Positions 25,787-34,633 are shown, counted from the first letter of the stretch. The stretch: DNA of 64,000 nucleotides from Aliiruegeria haliotis (GCF_003003255.1 NZ_PVTD01000001.1:682001-746000); one strand, 5' to 3'. Numbers and translations are program-made. The notes: a model not told the origin generated them from the letters alone.

Positions 25787-27013
25787 TCAGTAGTTCCAGA
25801 GCGTCCCGTCCTCCAGTCGCGCAACGGGCAGGCTGCCGGGTTCGTAACTGTAGCGCGCGGCCTCTGTCTCGTCGAAGTCGACCCCAAGGCCGGGCGCGTC
25901 GCTGACATGGAACAATCCCTGGTCCATCCGGTGTTCCGATGGGAACAGGGCATCGCATTCCGGCGTGCCCAGAACGAGGTATTCCTGGATCCCGAAATTG
26001 GGCGCCCAGGCGTTCAGATGCGCCTGCGCGGCCATGCACAGCGGCGAATGGCTGGGCGCGCCGTGGAACCCGGTGCGCACATTATGCAGCCCGGCAAGGT
26101 CGACGATGCGCCGCGCATGGGTGATGCCGCCGACATGGGTGACGGGCACGCGGATGAAATCGATCAGCTCGTTCTCGATCAGCTTGTTGCATTCCCAGAT
26201 CGAGTTGAAGACCTCGCCGATGGCCAGCGGAACGGTGGAATGCTGGCGGATAAGCTTCAACGCGTCCTGATCGTCGGCCGGAGTCGGGTCTTCGAGCCAG
26301 TACAGGCGGACGGGCTCGACCTCCTTTGCGAACTCTGCGGCCTCGCGGGGCAGCAACCGGTGGTGGACGTCGTGCAGGATCTTCAGCTCCGGGCCGAAGC
26401 GGGCCCGGATCTCTGCCAGTGCGCCGGGCATGTAGCGCATGTAGCGTTCACTGTCCCAGATCTCTTCCTTTGGGCGTATACCGCTGAAATCGGTTATATA
26501 ATTCCGGTTGTCACCCTTGCTGTCGGCGACGCCGTAGCTTGCCGACGGCATGCCGGGAATGCCGCATTGCACACGGACGGCCTTGTAGCCCTGTTCCACG
26601 TACCAGGCGACGGAATCCATCAGATCCTCAAGGTCCGCCCCGGTGGCGTGGGCATAGACAAGCGCCCCCTCTCGGCTCTTGCCTCCGAACAGCTGGTAGA
26701 GCGGCATGTTCGCGAGCTTGCCCTTGATGTCCCACAGCGCGACATCGATCGCGCCAAAGGCCGCCATCGCGATCGGACCCCGCCGGAAATAGGCACCACG
26801 GTAGAAGAACTGCCAGATGTCTTCGCTGTTGCGCGGGTCGCGCCCGATCAGGTTCGGAACCAGGTAGTCGCGCAGATAGGTGGCCGTCATGGTTTCGCGG
26901 CCGTTGATCGTCGCGTCGCCCAGGCCATAGACGCCCTGATCGGTCTCGATCTTCAAGGTGACGTAGTTCTTTCCCGGGCCGCCTACAAAGACCTTGGCAT
27001 CGGTGATTTTCAT
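25787..27013 (-). CDS. D-mannonate dehydratase family protein (enolase superfamily)
   Basis: This 408-residue protein is in the mandelate racemase/muconate-lactonizing family with ManD features. The N-terminal domain MKITDAKVFVGGPGKNYVTLKI is followed by GDNRNYITD, the metal ligands D215 (in LHDVHHR), E241 (YWLEDP) and E267 (AIGEVFN), FHGAPSHSPLCMAAQAHL, and a C-terminal LEDGTLWNY. ManD converts D-mannonate to 2-keto-3-deoxygluconate, which joins the uronate route. Some ManD relatives have weak or different aldonate activity, so the substrate is probable, not proven. It follows a Gfo/Idh/MocA gene in the same operon. Confidence 0.85.
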   Translation of the reverse strand: MKITDAKVFVGGPGKNYVTLKIETDQGVYGLGDATINGRETMTATYLRDYLVPNLIGRDPRNSEDIWQFFYRGAYFRRGPIAMAAFGAIDVALWDIKGKLANMPLYQLFGGKSREGALVYAHATGADLEDLMDSVAWYVEQGYKAVRVQCGIPGMPSASYGVADSKGDNRNYITDFSGIRPKEEIWDSERYMRYMPGALAEIRARFGPELKILHDVHHRLLPREAAEFAKEVEPVRLYWLEDPTPADDQDALKLIRQHSTVPLAIGEVFNSIWECNKLIENELIDFIRVPVTHVGGITHARRIVDLAGLHNVRTGFHGAPSHSPLCMAAQAHLNAWAPNFGIQEYLVLGTPECDALFPSEHRMDQGLFHVSDAPGLGVDFDETEAARYSYEPGSLPVARLEDGTLWNY

Positions 27014-27080
27014 CCGTCGGATCTCCTTTTCATTGGGCGTCCGGCCACCTCCTGCACCCGGTATCCCCGGGGGCTCTTTC

Positions 27081-28208
27081 TCAGGCGAGTCTGGACACGT
27101 CGGTCCAGTTGTCGTTCTTCCGGATCAGGTCGATGAGTTGCTGATACTGGCTGCCTTGGCGGAAGGTCGGGTAGGGCTCGACAGTCTCGCCCCGGATATC
27201 CCGGACGAACTCGCGCGCAAGATAGTGCCAGCATTTCTCCGTCTCGCCGTCAACCTGCGGGATGCTGTCGGCAATCTCCTGCGGAAGGGGCAGGGCGGTC
27301 CAACTGCGGTCCTTGCCATAATGGTACAACTGCCCGCTGCCATAGTGTCCCTTGATGTAGATCGCACCGTCGCGGCCATAGAAAACGATGTGGTCGTCGT
27401 CGAACCGTGGCACGAGGCCACCATGTTTGAACAGCACCGAGACGGGCTTGCCGGCAAGCGCGCTTTCGAGTTGCGCCATCACGGTGTAGGACCATTCGAC
27501 ATTGCTTTCGCCCCATTCGAGCGTGGGGTCGGTCAGGTCCTCGGGGATGAAGCTGCGCCGCGTGGCGAAGTTGTGGACGCCTTCGACGATGGGCGCCTTG
27601 CCGAGGTCATCGCGCACCTCTCCGATGATCGAGAGGATCCGGTCGCCGATGACGGAGGTCACGATCGACAGCGTGTGTGTGAAATTATTGTTCAGCCGCC
27701 CGCCGCCGTCTTCCTTGCGGTGTGACCAGCCGAAGGGAATGTCCCGCTCCAGATTGAAATGCGAGATGCACTCGACCTCGGTCGGCTCGCCGATGGCGCC
27801 GGCTGCCACCAGTTGCCGGGCATGCAGGACGCTTGGCGTGTAGCGAAAGCTCGCCGCGTAGGCGGTCTTGACGCCCTTCTTGTGCGCCAGCGCGGCCAGT
27901 TCGACCGCTGTCTCGCCACTGTCGGTCATCGGCTTGTCCACGAACACGTGGCAGCCGGCCTCAAGCGCCTGCCGGATGGGCGTGTAATGCGCACCGCCCG
28001 GGGTCGCGATGGAGACGATGTCTGGCTTACACGTGGCCAGTGCCTGCTGCCAGTCGGTTCCGGCATGGGGAATACCCATCTTCTCGGCGACTTCGGACAC
28101 GACATGCGGTGTCCGGCCAACCATGCCGACGATCTCGGCCCCGGCGCCCCGGAATGCGTCTGCGTGGCCTTGTCCGGCGAAGCCGGTTCCGGAAATCAGG
28201 ACTTTCAA
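27081..28208 (-). CDS. Gfo/Idh/MocA family oxidoreductase
   Basis: The 375-residue protein has the NAD(P) motif LKVLISGTGFAGQGHADAF at the N-terminus, HVFVDKPMTDSGE (the conserved Lys region) and a C-terminal alpha/beta domain beginning near LVAAGAIGEPTEVECISHF. A TTG start at 28208 is preferred: AGGGAGAT stands 8-10 bases upstream and the Rossmann fold begins immediately, while upstream ATGs add a low-complexity tail. The substrate is unknown, probably a sugar or sugar acid oxidised at one hydroxyl. It lies between the solute-binding protein gene and the mannonate dehydratase gene. Confidence 0.85.
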   Translation of the reverse strand: MKVLISGTGFAGQGHADAFRGAGAEIVGMVGRTPHVVSEVAEKMGIPHAGTDWQQALATCKPDIVSIATPGGAHYTPIRQALEAGCHVFVDKPMTDSGETAVELAALAHKKGVKTAYAASFRYTPSVLHARQLVAAGAIGEPTEVECISHFNLERDIPFGWSHRKEDGGGRLNNNFTHTLSIVTSVIGDRILSIIGEVRDDLGKAPIVEGVHNFATRRSFIPEDLTDPTLEWGESNVEWSYTVMAQLESALAGKPVSVLFKHGGLVPRFDDDHIVFYGRDGAIYIKGHYGSGQLYHYGKDRSWTALPLPQEIADSIPQVDGETEKCWHYLAREFVRDIRGETVEPYPTFRQGSQYQQLIDLIRKNDNWTDVSRLA

Positions 28209-28311
28209 TGTGGTATCTCCCTCGGTGCCTCTCTGGGCGGTTGCGTGGGTCTCGGATGTGCGGGCCGATGCCCCCACCGCCCGACGGGGCAGGGGCATCG
28301 ACATGGTTCGA

Positions 28312-29865
28312 TCAGCCGCCGTACTGACGGGAATAGGCTTCGTTCATGACTGCGATGACCTTGTCATAGCCCATCTTGTTCAGGGTCGAGATGTAGTCGT
28401 CCCAGTCGGCCTCGATGTCGCCCGTGCCCAGAACCCATGCCTGCTGGCGTTCGAGCATGTACTGACGGATCGACGGCCAGTGCTTGTCATAGACGGCCTG
28501 CTCGTCCTTGTTGAACGCCACGCCGAGGAACTGGTCGACCAGCAAATCGTGGGTGTCGTACAGTTCGATGCCTTCGCGCGCGGCCTGCGCCGTCCACTGC
28601 CATTCGTAGCGGTAGTCCTGCCAGTAGCCTTTCTTGATCTGCGCGCCCACTTCCCAAAGCTGGCTATTGACCGGCCGGTCGCTGTTCAGCACCTCGGGTT
28701 TGAAGACCGGCTCGCCGTTGATCATGTCCCAGGTTTCGCCCTCGACACCGAAGTTGGACAGCAGGCGGCCTTCTTCGGTGAACCAGAAATCGAAGTACTT
28801 GATCGTCTCCACCGGGTGGTCATTGGCGGTGCTGATCGCCCAGCCATCGGGCTTGACGGGGATCCGGCGGTGTTCCTCCATCCGGACACCGCTGATTGAT
28901 TCCGGCGGCAGGAAGGGCACGAAGTTGAACCCCTCGATGTCGTCCGAGAGCGCGGCGTTGTACCCGGAGGTGGAGGCGAACCAGTCATGGGTCAGTCCGC
29001 CCAGGTTCTCCGACAACAGGTACTCCCGCGCGGAGGTGCCGCGCGTGAAGACTTCCGGGTCGATCAGGCCTTCCGCATACCATTTCGCCACATTCTTCAG
29101 GCCGTTGCGGTAGCCTTCCTGTGCATAGGGATGCACGATCTTTCCGTCGGTCACGAGGAAGTCATGCGGCGTGTCAGAGCCGGAGGACCGGCCATCCCAC
29201 AGTGTGACCAGGCGGATCAGTTCTTCCCAGTTGCGGGCAAAGAACGGCACCTCGTCCTTCTCGCCATTGCCATTGGGGTCCCGGTCGCGGAAGGCGACCA
29301 GCACGTCGTAAAGCTCGTCCACGTTCTGCGGCTGCTCCAGCCCCAGCTTGTCCAGCCAGTCCTGTCGGATGAAGTAGGCGCGACCGTATTTCCCATCCGG
29401 CAGGTAGGGGATGTAGTACATGTTGCCGTCATACGCGGAGATTGCGGCCCGCAACTCGGGGCGCTCGTCGAAGAAGGCCTTGATGTGGGGCGCGTGCGCC
29501 TCGATCAGGTCGTTGAGCGGCATGAAGGCGCCCTGCGGCCCGAACTCGTTCACCTGTTGCTTGAAGTTCTGCGCGCCGACGATGTCGGGCAGATCGCCAC
29601 TGGCGAGCAGCAGGTTCATCGCTTCGCGGGTTTCGGTCGTGTTCTTGCCAGCCGTCCGGTCGATGAGGTGGATGTTGGTCAACTCCCGCGCCACCCGCTC
29701 CACGGGATAGGCCTCGTCGTAGCCACGCGCGCGGTCCCAATGCATGTGGATTGTCAGCTCGAGCGGCGCGTCGACGATCTTGTGGCTTTCCTCCGCCGTT
29801 GCCGGCGCCACGGCCGTCAGTGCCGATGTCGCCAGCGCAATGGCGGTCAGTCTCGAATATCGCAT
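28312..29865 (-). CDS. Extracellular solute-binding protein, LplA/AlgQ-like
   Basis: The 517-residue periplasmic protein starts with a Sec signal (MRYSRLTAIALATSALTAVAPATAEES). It carries DRDPNGNGEKDEVPF, the EF-hand-like calcium loop known from AlgQ and LplA-type binding proteins for oligosaccharides. The start at 29865 has GGGAGG five bases upstream. Members deliver oligosaccharides to LplB/YtcP-type permeases, yet no permease or ATPase gene is adjacent, so partners must lie elsewhere. It is encoded between the GntR regulator and the Gfo/Idh/MocA gene. Confidence 0.85.
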   Translation of the reverse strand: MRYSRLTAIALATSALTAVAPATAEESHKIVDAPLELTIHMHWDRARGYDEAYPVERVARELTNIHLIDRTAGKNTTETREAMNLLLASGDLPDIVGAQNFKQQVNEFGPQGAFMPLNDLIEAHAPHIKAFFDERPELRAAISAYDGNMYYIPYLPDGKYGRAYFIRQDWLDKLGLEQPQNVDELYDVLVAFRDRDPNGNGEKDEVPFFARNWEELIRLVTLWDGRSSGSDTPHDFLVTDGKIVHPYAQEGYRNGLKNVAKWYAEGLIDPEVFTRGTSAREYLLSENLGGLTHDWFASTSGYNAALSDDIEGFNFVPFLPPESISGVRMEEHRRIPVKPDGWAISTANDHPVETIKYFDFWFTEEGRLLSNFGVEGETWDMINGEPVFKPEVLNSDRPVNSQLWEVGAQIKKGYWQDYRYEWQWTAQAAREGIELYDTHDLLVDQFLGVAFNKDEQAVYDKHWPSIRQYMLERQQAWVLGTGDIEADWDDYISTLNKMGYDKVIAVMNEAYSRQYGG

Positions 29866-29947
29866 GGAATCCTCCCTGGGTATGTCTGCGATGGGTGTGG
29901 GAATGTCCCGCCCGACCGGTCGGGATGAAGCGGTGTTCGGGTCTCCG

Positions 29948-30715
29948 TCAGGGCGCCTCGGGCCCCTCGATGAAGCCGAGCAACCTGTCGTCGTCGAAAA
30001 GGTCCCGGATTTCCCGGTCGAGGTTGCCGATATGCTCGCGCAGTGCGGCCTCGGCGCGGTCGGGGTTGCCGGCGCGGATCGCCTCGACGATTGCGGAATG
30101 CTCGCGCAGGACGTCGCCCCCGCGCAGAATCCTGTAGAGCCGCTTGATGTGGCGAGCCCTGTTGACGTCGAACTGGCTGCGGCGTGCGGTTGCCCAGACA
30201 TCCTCCAGACCCGGCGCGGCAAAGATCTGTCGGTGAAAGGCCTCGTCGAGGATGAAGAAGCGATCCAGGTCGCCCGCCGCGAGCGCCTGGGTTTGCCCGG
30301 ACACGATGGTGTCGAACACGTGCAGGTCACGGTCGAGCGGTGGCAGCATCGCCGCTGCCCGGACCGCACCGAGTTCAAGTTGCAGGCGGATGAAGCAGGC
30401 CGTCCGGTGCCGTTTCATCGAGATCCTGGTGACATAGGTGCCGCTTTGCGGAACAATTTTTACAAGTCGGATCTCGTCGAGGCGGATCAGCGCCTCGCGG
30501 ACCGGTGTCTTGCTGGCGTCGAGCGCGCTGGCGATCTCCTTTTCCGAAATCCGTTGCCCGGGCCGCAGAGCCACCGAGACGATCAGATCGCGCAGGATAT
30601 CGAAAATCTGGAATGGAAGGTTCTTTTGGGGGTCCAGCGTGGTGTTCTGGAGGAGTTCGGTAACGGTCGTGGCCGTGGACAGCGGCCCGGGAAACTGTGC
30701 CAGGTTGTGTTGCAT
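29948..30715 (-). CDS. GntR-family transcriptional regulator (FCD domain)
   Basis: The 255-residue protein has a GntR winged helix (ISEKEIASALDASKTPVREALIRLDEIRLVKIVPQSGTYV, about residues 56-95). An FCD effector domain follows with the metal-binding pattern FFILDEAFHRQIF and LREHSAIVEAIRAGNPDRAEAALREHI. It is the first gene of the leftward operon that encodes the binding protein, oxidoreductase and mannonate dehydratase. The promoter has two TGATATATC motifs, similar in layout to the TGGTATACCA core of enteric ExuR/UxuR sites (from memory). This fits uronate control. Confidence 0.87.
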   Translation of the reverse strand: MQHNLAQFPGPLSTATTVTELLQNTTLDPQKNLPFQIFDILRDLIVSVALRPGQRISEKEIASALDASKTPVREALIRLDEIRLVKIVPQSGTYVTRISMKRHRTACFIRLQLELGAVRAAAMLPPLDRDLHVFDTIVSGQTQALAAGDLDRFFILDEAFHRQIFAAPGLEDVWATARRSQFDVNRARHIKRLYRILRGGDVLREHSAIVEAIRAGNPDRAEAALREHIGNLDREIRDLFDDDRLLGFIEGPEAP

Positions 30716-31109
30716 GTCGTCTCCCCTCGATCCCCGCAGCAGCGTCGGATTGCTTCCGGCAAAACTGATATATCGGATTCGGAAAAATTGATATATCAGT
30801 TAGACGGATGTGAAAAGACAAATTCTTCCAAATTTGAACTTTCTCCGAAAATCCACCCCAAGGCCGGGAAGTCATTGCGGTCCGCGAGGGGCAGGCGGAA
30901 GCATTCTGCCCCCCACGCTCTGCCGGAGGCGACGGAGATACGTGTCGGCCCCCCCCCGGATGGCTGACCGGATTGCCGTGGGTCGAACCGCCGGTGCGGC
31001 CACGCACCGATGCACCTGCCAGCCACGAGGCGGCCGCTGGCGGAAAAGGTGCGTCCACCCTGACGATGCGGGTCGGCGATCCTTCCGCGAAACATGGCCC
31101 GGCGGAGGG
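30716..31109. other. Promoter region of the GntR operon; no gene seen
   Basis: The left 110 bases hold the operator elements described at 30766-30798 and are AT-rich. The remaining bases up to the CofD-like gene stop show only GC-rich sequence without a supported frame. Confidence 0.5.
30766..30798. promoter_or_regulatory. Paired TGATATATC operator elements upstream of the GntR gene
   Basis: TGATATATC (30766-30774, preceded by AC) and the perfect palindrome TGATATATCA (30789-30798, flanked AAT and GTT) are 23 bases apart, 51-83 bases upstream of the gntR start. Two copies of one palindromic core in a promoter mark a likely autoregulatory operator. Confidence 0.65.
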
Positions 31110-32297
31110 TCAGCTCAGCGACACCAGCGCATCGCACAGTCGTTCCGGGTCATAGACGTCCGCCGCGTCAGGCGCGCAGAGATCGACCGGAATGCAGGGG
31201 ACTCCATGCCGTTCGGCAATCTCGACCGCGGCGCCGGCGTCGAGCGCGGCGGCATCGGTCAGGACCATGGTGATCAGGCGCTCGGCCGGGCAATCGTTGC
31301 CGGCATCGCGGCGCAAGGCCGAAAGAAGGGCGTCGACCTGGTCCGTCAGTCGCATGCCCGGGCATTCGGGGTCGTGGCCGAGGCTTGGCACATAGACCTT
31401 CGGCACCTCCCGCAGTGCCACCGCATTGCCCGCACCGGCGGGCAGAAGGTTGGCGATGACAGAGGTGTAGAGGCTTCCGGGCGGGTAGCAGATGAGGTCG
31501 GCCTGCTCGATCAGCTTTCGGTTGCGCTTGGGCAGCCGCACGTCGCCGGGCGGGAGTTCCCGCGTGCCGTCGCTGAGGAACAGGCGGGCAATTGGGCTGT
31601 CGATCGGCGGCTCTTCCTTGCCGGTCAGTTGTCGTTGCCCGATGACCCGGCGTCCGTCCGAAAGGTCGGCGCCGACATGAAGGTTTGCGTCCACCACAGC
31701 GCGAACCGTGCCCCGCACCTCGACCATTTTCGACATCAGGAACAACACCGGTTCCAGCGCATGATCGTTGAGCATGTAGCCGCCGGCGATGATCAGGTTG
31801 CCGATGCTGGCGTGGGCTAGGTCGAAATCGCCGGGCTTGTTGCGGGCAAAGGCGCGCAGGTTGCTCAGGATCAGGCCGCGCATCGGTTGCGCGATTGCGC
31901 GAATGTACGGATGGGCGCCCTGCAGCAGCGAGGCGAATTCCTCGGCCAGCTCCGCCGGCGGCACGTCGGCGGGAAGGCGGTGGTGGAAAAGGCGGTAGAT
32001 ATCGGGCTGCCCGAGCGTGGTTTCATCCGCCAACGCCATCAATCGGGATCGCAGGTCGCCAACCGCCGGCATGTCGAAGGCCTGCCGAAGCACCTGTGAC
32101 GACCCGCCGGAATCAAAGGGCGTGATCAGGTGGGCGGAGTTGAACGTGTAGCTCTTGAGCGCGCGGGAGATCCCGTTCAGCGCTGACCCGCCGGAGAAGA
32201 ACAGCAGGCGCGGGCCAAGGTTCGGCAAGCTGCGGCAGCGTTCGATCCGGAGCCGGTCGGGAATCTCGGCCGATCTGGTGATGGACGTGGCGACCAT
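31110..32297 (-). CDS. CofD-related protein (2-phospho-L-lactate transferase superfamily)
   Basis: The 395-residue protein has the CofD/YvcK-type N-terminal loop LLFFSGGSALNGISRALK, followed by LITPFDSGGSSQVLRQAFDMPAVGDLRSRLMALAD and IGNLIIAGGY. A C-terminal half carries CYPPGSLYTSVIANLLPAGAGNAV. This resembles the CofD-related branch linked to the GAK gene set (a family name from memory). The other GAK genes, an ATP-grasp enzyme and an HprK-related protein, are not in this window. The organism makes no obvious coenzyme F420 here, so another role, such as YvcK-like binding of a nucleotide sugar, is possible. Its biochemical function is not determined. Confidence 0.7.
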   Translation of the reverse strand: MVATSITRSAEIPDRLRIERCRSLPNLGPRLLFFSGGSALNGISRALKSYTFNSAHLITPFDSGGSSQVLRQAFDMPAVGDLRSRLMALADETTLGQPDIYRLFHHRLPADVPPAELAEEFASLLQGAHPYIRAIAQPMRGLILSNLRAFARNKPGDFDLAHASIGNLIIAGGYMLNDHALEPVLFLMSKMVEVRGTVRAVVDANLHVGADLSDGRRVIGQRQLTGKEEPPIDSPIARLFLSDGTRELPPGDVRLPKRNRKLIEQADLICYPPGSLYTSVIANLLPAGAGNAVALREVPKVYVPSLGHDPECPGMRLTDQVDALLSALRRDAGNDCPAERLITMVLTDAAALDAGAAVEIAERHGVPCIPVDLCAPDAADVYDPERLCDALVSLS

Positions 32298-32369
32298 GGC
32301 GGCTCTCCGTGGCTGGGCAAAATGCCCTGGGTCAGTGATGCCACGGTTCGGGACGGAATTCCATCGGTT

Positions 32370-32705
32370 TCAATGGGTTGATGTGCTGGAGAACACCTGG
32401 ATGATCACCACGCCGGCGATGATCAGCGCCAACCCAAGGACTGCGGGCAGGTCGAGCCGCTGTCCGAAGACCGCGACACCGAGCAGGGCAATCAGCACCG
32501 TCCCGAGCCCGGACCAGATGGCATAGGCGATGCCGACCGGGATCACGTTCAGCGCCAGCGACAGCAGGTAGAACGCAGCGCCATAGCCCAGGACTACCAG
32601 CGCCGAGGGCAGCGGACGGGTGAATTGCTGGCTGGCTTGAAGCGACGCTGTTCCGATCACTTCGGCGATGATCGCGCCGATCAGGGCGAGGATATGTGCG
32701 GGCAT
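32370..32705 (-). CDS. Small multidrug resistance (SMR) efflux protein
   Basis: The 111-residue protein matches EmrE-like SMR transporters: four hydrophobic helices, the essential membrane Glu (E15 in IIAEVIGT, equal to E14 of EmrE), GIAYAIWSGLGTVLIALLG and FGQRLDLPAVLGLALIIAGVVII. It exchanges protons for cationic drugs or quaternary amines as a dimer. The ATG at 32705 is the family start. It lies 13 bases downstream of the YitT-like gene. Confidence 0.9.
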   Translation of the reverse strand: MPAHILALIGAIIAEVIGTASLQASQQFTRPLPSALVVLGYGAAFYLLSLALNVIPVGIAYAIWSGLGTVLIALLGVAVFGQRLDLPAVLGLALIIAGVVIIQVFSSTSTH

Positions 32706-32718
32706 GAGCAGGCCTTGG

Positions 32719-33342
32719 TCAGGTGGCGACGTAGCGGTCGCGGCGGTGATTGAAGGCGATGACGATATTGAGCACGACGGCGCCGAGCAGGGAATAAGCA
32801 ACGACGCTTGCCGGAAAGAGGAAGAACGCGGCCGTGAACAGGACGGCGTCGAAGATCAGCTGCACGTAGCCTGCGCGAAAACCGAACCTGTCCTGCAGGA
32901 ACAGCGCCGTGACGCCGAGCCCGCCGAGGCTGCCCTTGTGACGGAACAGGATCAGCAGGCCGGTGCCGGTCAGCGCGCCGAAGACGACCATGCCGAGCCA
33001 GGGCGTGATCTCGGCCAGCGCGAGGTTGGCGGGCAGCCATTCGACCAGCAGGGACAGCGCCGTCACGCAGCACAGCGAGCGGAAGGTGAAACTTGCGCCC
33101 ATGCGTGTCCAGGCCAGCCAGTAGAAGGGGAGGTTGATCACGAAGAAAACCGGGCCGAAGCTCCAGCCCGACAGGTAGGAGATGATCAGCGCCAACCCTG
33201 CGGTCTGCCCGGTCAGGAACCCCAGGTGGGTCAGGAAAACGAGCCCGAGCCCGCAAAAGAACACGCCCATCGAAAGGCCCTGAAGGTCCTCGATGCGGCT
33301 GTGGTTGATGTTGGCGGGGCTTTCGGTGTGCGACTCGGTCAT
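32719..33342 (-). CDS. YitT family membrane protein
   Basis: The 207-residue protein has five or six hydrophobic segments with LTHLGFLTGQTAGLALIISYLSGWSFGPVFFVINLPFYWLA, the YitT core, and FRHKGSLGGLGVTALFLQ. The usual C-terminal DUF2179 domain of longer YitT proteins is missing, so this is the short proteobacterial form. The function is unknown, probably transport. It is immediately upstream of the SMR gene on the same strand. Confidence 0.8.
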   Translation of the reverse strand: MTESHTESPANINHSRIEDLQGLSMGVFFCGLGLVFLTHLGFLTGQTAGLALIISYLSGWSFGPVFFVINLPFYWLAWTRMGASFTFRSLCCVTALSLLVEWLPANLALAEITPWLGMVVFGALTGTGLLILFRHKGSLGGLGVTALFLQDRFGFRAGYVQLIFDAVLFTAAFFLFPASVVAYSLLGAVVLNIVIAFNHRRDRYVAT

Positions 33343-33437
33343 GCCGCGCAGATTGCAGACCGCGTGCAGGAGGTCCAGCGTCCTGTTGCCCAGGCGGCTA
33401 CGGTGGAGCGGATGGCATGGAGACGGTCATGCCCATC

Positions 33438-33710
33438 GGCGATGCGGATGACTCCGGCGGTTGCCGGCCAGGGCGGGCGCTCCTGCCGGGCAAAGCAGGT
33501 GGACTTGAGGCGCGCAAGTTACGTCCTCGCGGCAAGGGTGATGCGGGGGCGATGCCGGGTGGCGATGCCGATGATCCGCGCGGTAGCCGGGGCAGGGCGA
33601 GGCGGCCCTTGCCGGTGCAGGGCAGGTGGTTTTGGGCGCGCAGGTTATGACCTCACGGCAAGGGTGGTGCGAATGCCATGGCGGTTGCGATGCGGATGAA
33701 ACACGCGGTT
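33438..33710. repeat. Imperfect tandem direct repeat, unit about 124 bp
   Basis: Two near-complete copies (33438-33560 and 33561-33685) and the start of a third (from 33686) were found. Shared blocks recur in order: a GGCGATGC(G/C)GATGA start, a TAGCCGG/TTGCCGG block, GGCGCGCA(A/G)GTTA, and CGGCAAGGGTG(A/G)TGC near the end. The copies are spaced 123 and 125 bases apart. No convincing protein is encoded, so the repeat is intergenic between yitT and the amidotransferase gene. Confidence 0.6.
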
Positions 33711-33859
33711 TCCGAGAAGGTCGCCGGTGCAGGCATGTGGGTTCCAGCAGCGCAGCGTGCGCCCACCCGGTTGCGGCCCCAGTGTCTCGCGCCGCCTGCG
33801 GCACTGGACTTCGCCCGAAAGTTCGGTAGAGGAGCCGGGCAGCAGGCAAGGAGCGGGAA

Positions 33860-34633
33860 ATGTGTCGTTGGGCGGCCTATGTCGGGGAACCGATCTTTCT
33901 TGAGGATGTGGTGTCGCGTCCCGGCCATTCGCTGGTCGCGCAGAGCCTGGAGGCAGCGAAATGCCCGACAACGACGAATGGCGACGGCTTCGGGCTGGCC
34001 TGGTATGACGCGCGTCCCGAGCCGGGGCTCTACCGCGACATCTATCCCGCCTGGTCGGACCCGAACCTGCGGGCAATCTGTGAGCAGGTGCGCTCGGGGT
34101 TGTTCCTCGCGCATGTGCGGGCCTCCACCGGCACCGCGACCAGCCGCAACAATTGCCATCCCTTTGCCGTGGGCCGCTGGAGCTTCATGCACAATGGCCA
34201 GGCCGGTGGTTTCGAGGGGTTCCGCAAGCGGGCCGACATGCTGATCCCCGACGATCTGTATCCCTATCGCAAGGGCGCCACCGACAGCGAGGTCTTGTTC
34301 CTGCTGGCGCTGGCGGAGGGGCTGGATACGGAGCCGGTCTCGGCGATGGCGCGGGCCGTGGCGCGGGTCGAGGGGCTGTCGCGGGCCTATGGCGCCGCGC
34401 CGCACATGCGGTTCTCCGCCGCCTGGAGCGATGGCTCGTCGCTCTACGCGGTGCGTTTCTCGTCGGACGAGCAGGTGCCGTCGCTGTTCTACCGCAGGTC
34501 GGAGACAAGGGGCGGCTTCGCGGTGGTAAGCGAGCCGCTGGAACGCGATGAGGAGGGATGGAAAACGCCCGCGCCGGGGCAGGTTGTGCGGTTTGACCGG
34601 GACGGCTCGCTGGAGCTTCTGCCCTTCGTCTGA
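33860..34633 (+). CDS. Class II glutamine amidotransferase, YafJ/EgtC-like
   Basis: The 257-residue protein begins MCRWAAYVGEP with the catalytic Cys at position 2, once the initiator methionine is removed, and has GDGFGLAWY, FLAHVRASTGTATSRNNCHPFAVGRWSFMHNGQ, all typical of type II (Ntn) amidotransferases of the YafJ class. It would release ammonia from glutamine, or hydrolyse a gamma-glutamyl amide. The ribosome site AAGGAG is 7 bases upstream. No acceptor-domain partner is encoded alongside, so the acceptor is unknown. Confidence 0.85.
   Translation: MCRWAAYVGEPIFLEDVVSRPGHSLVAQSLEAAKCPTTTNGDGFGLAWYDARPEPGLYRDIYPAWSDPNLRAICEQVRSGLFLAHVRASTGTATSRNNCHPFAVGRWSFMHNGQAGGFEGFRKRADMLIPDDLYPYRKGATDSEVLFLLALAEGLDTEPVSAMARAVARVEGLSRAYGAAPHMRFSAAWSDGSSLYAVRFSSDEQVPSLFYRRSETRGGFAVVSEPLERDEEGWKTPAPGQVVRFDRDGSLELLPFV

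Noticed and set aside
33438-33710. Possible CRISPR array
   Set aside because: The repeat unit is about 124 bp with imperfect copies and no short identical repeats alternating with unique spacers, and no cas genes are near.
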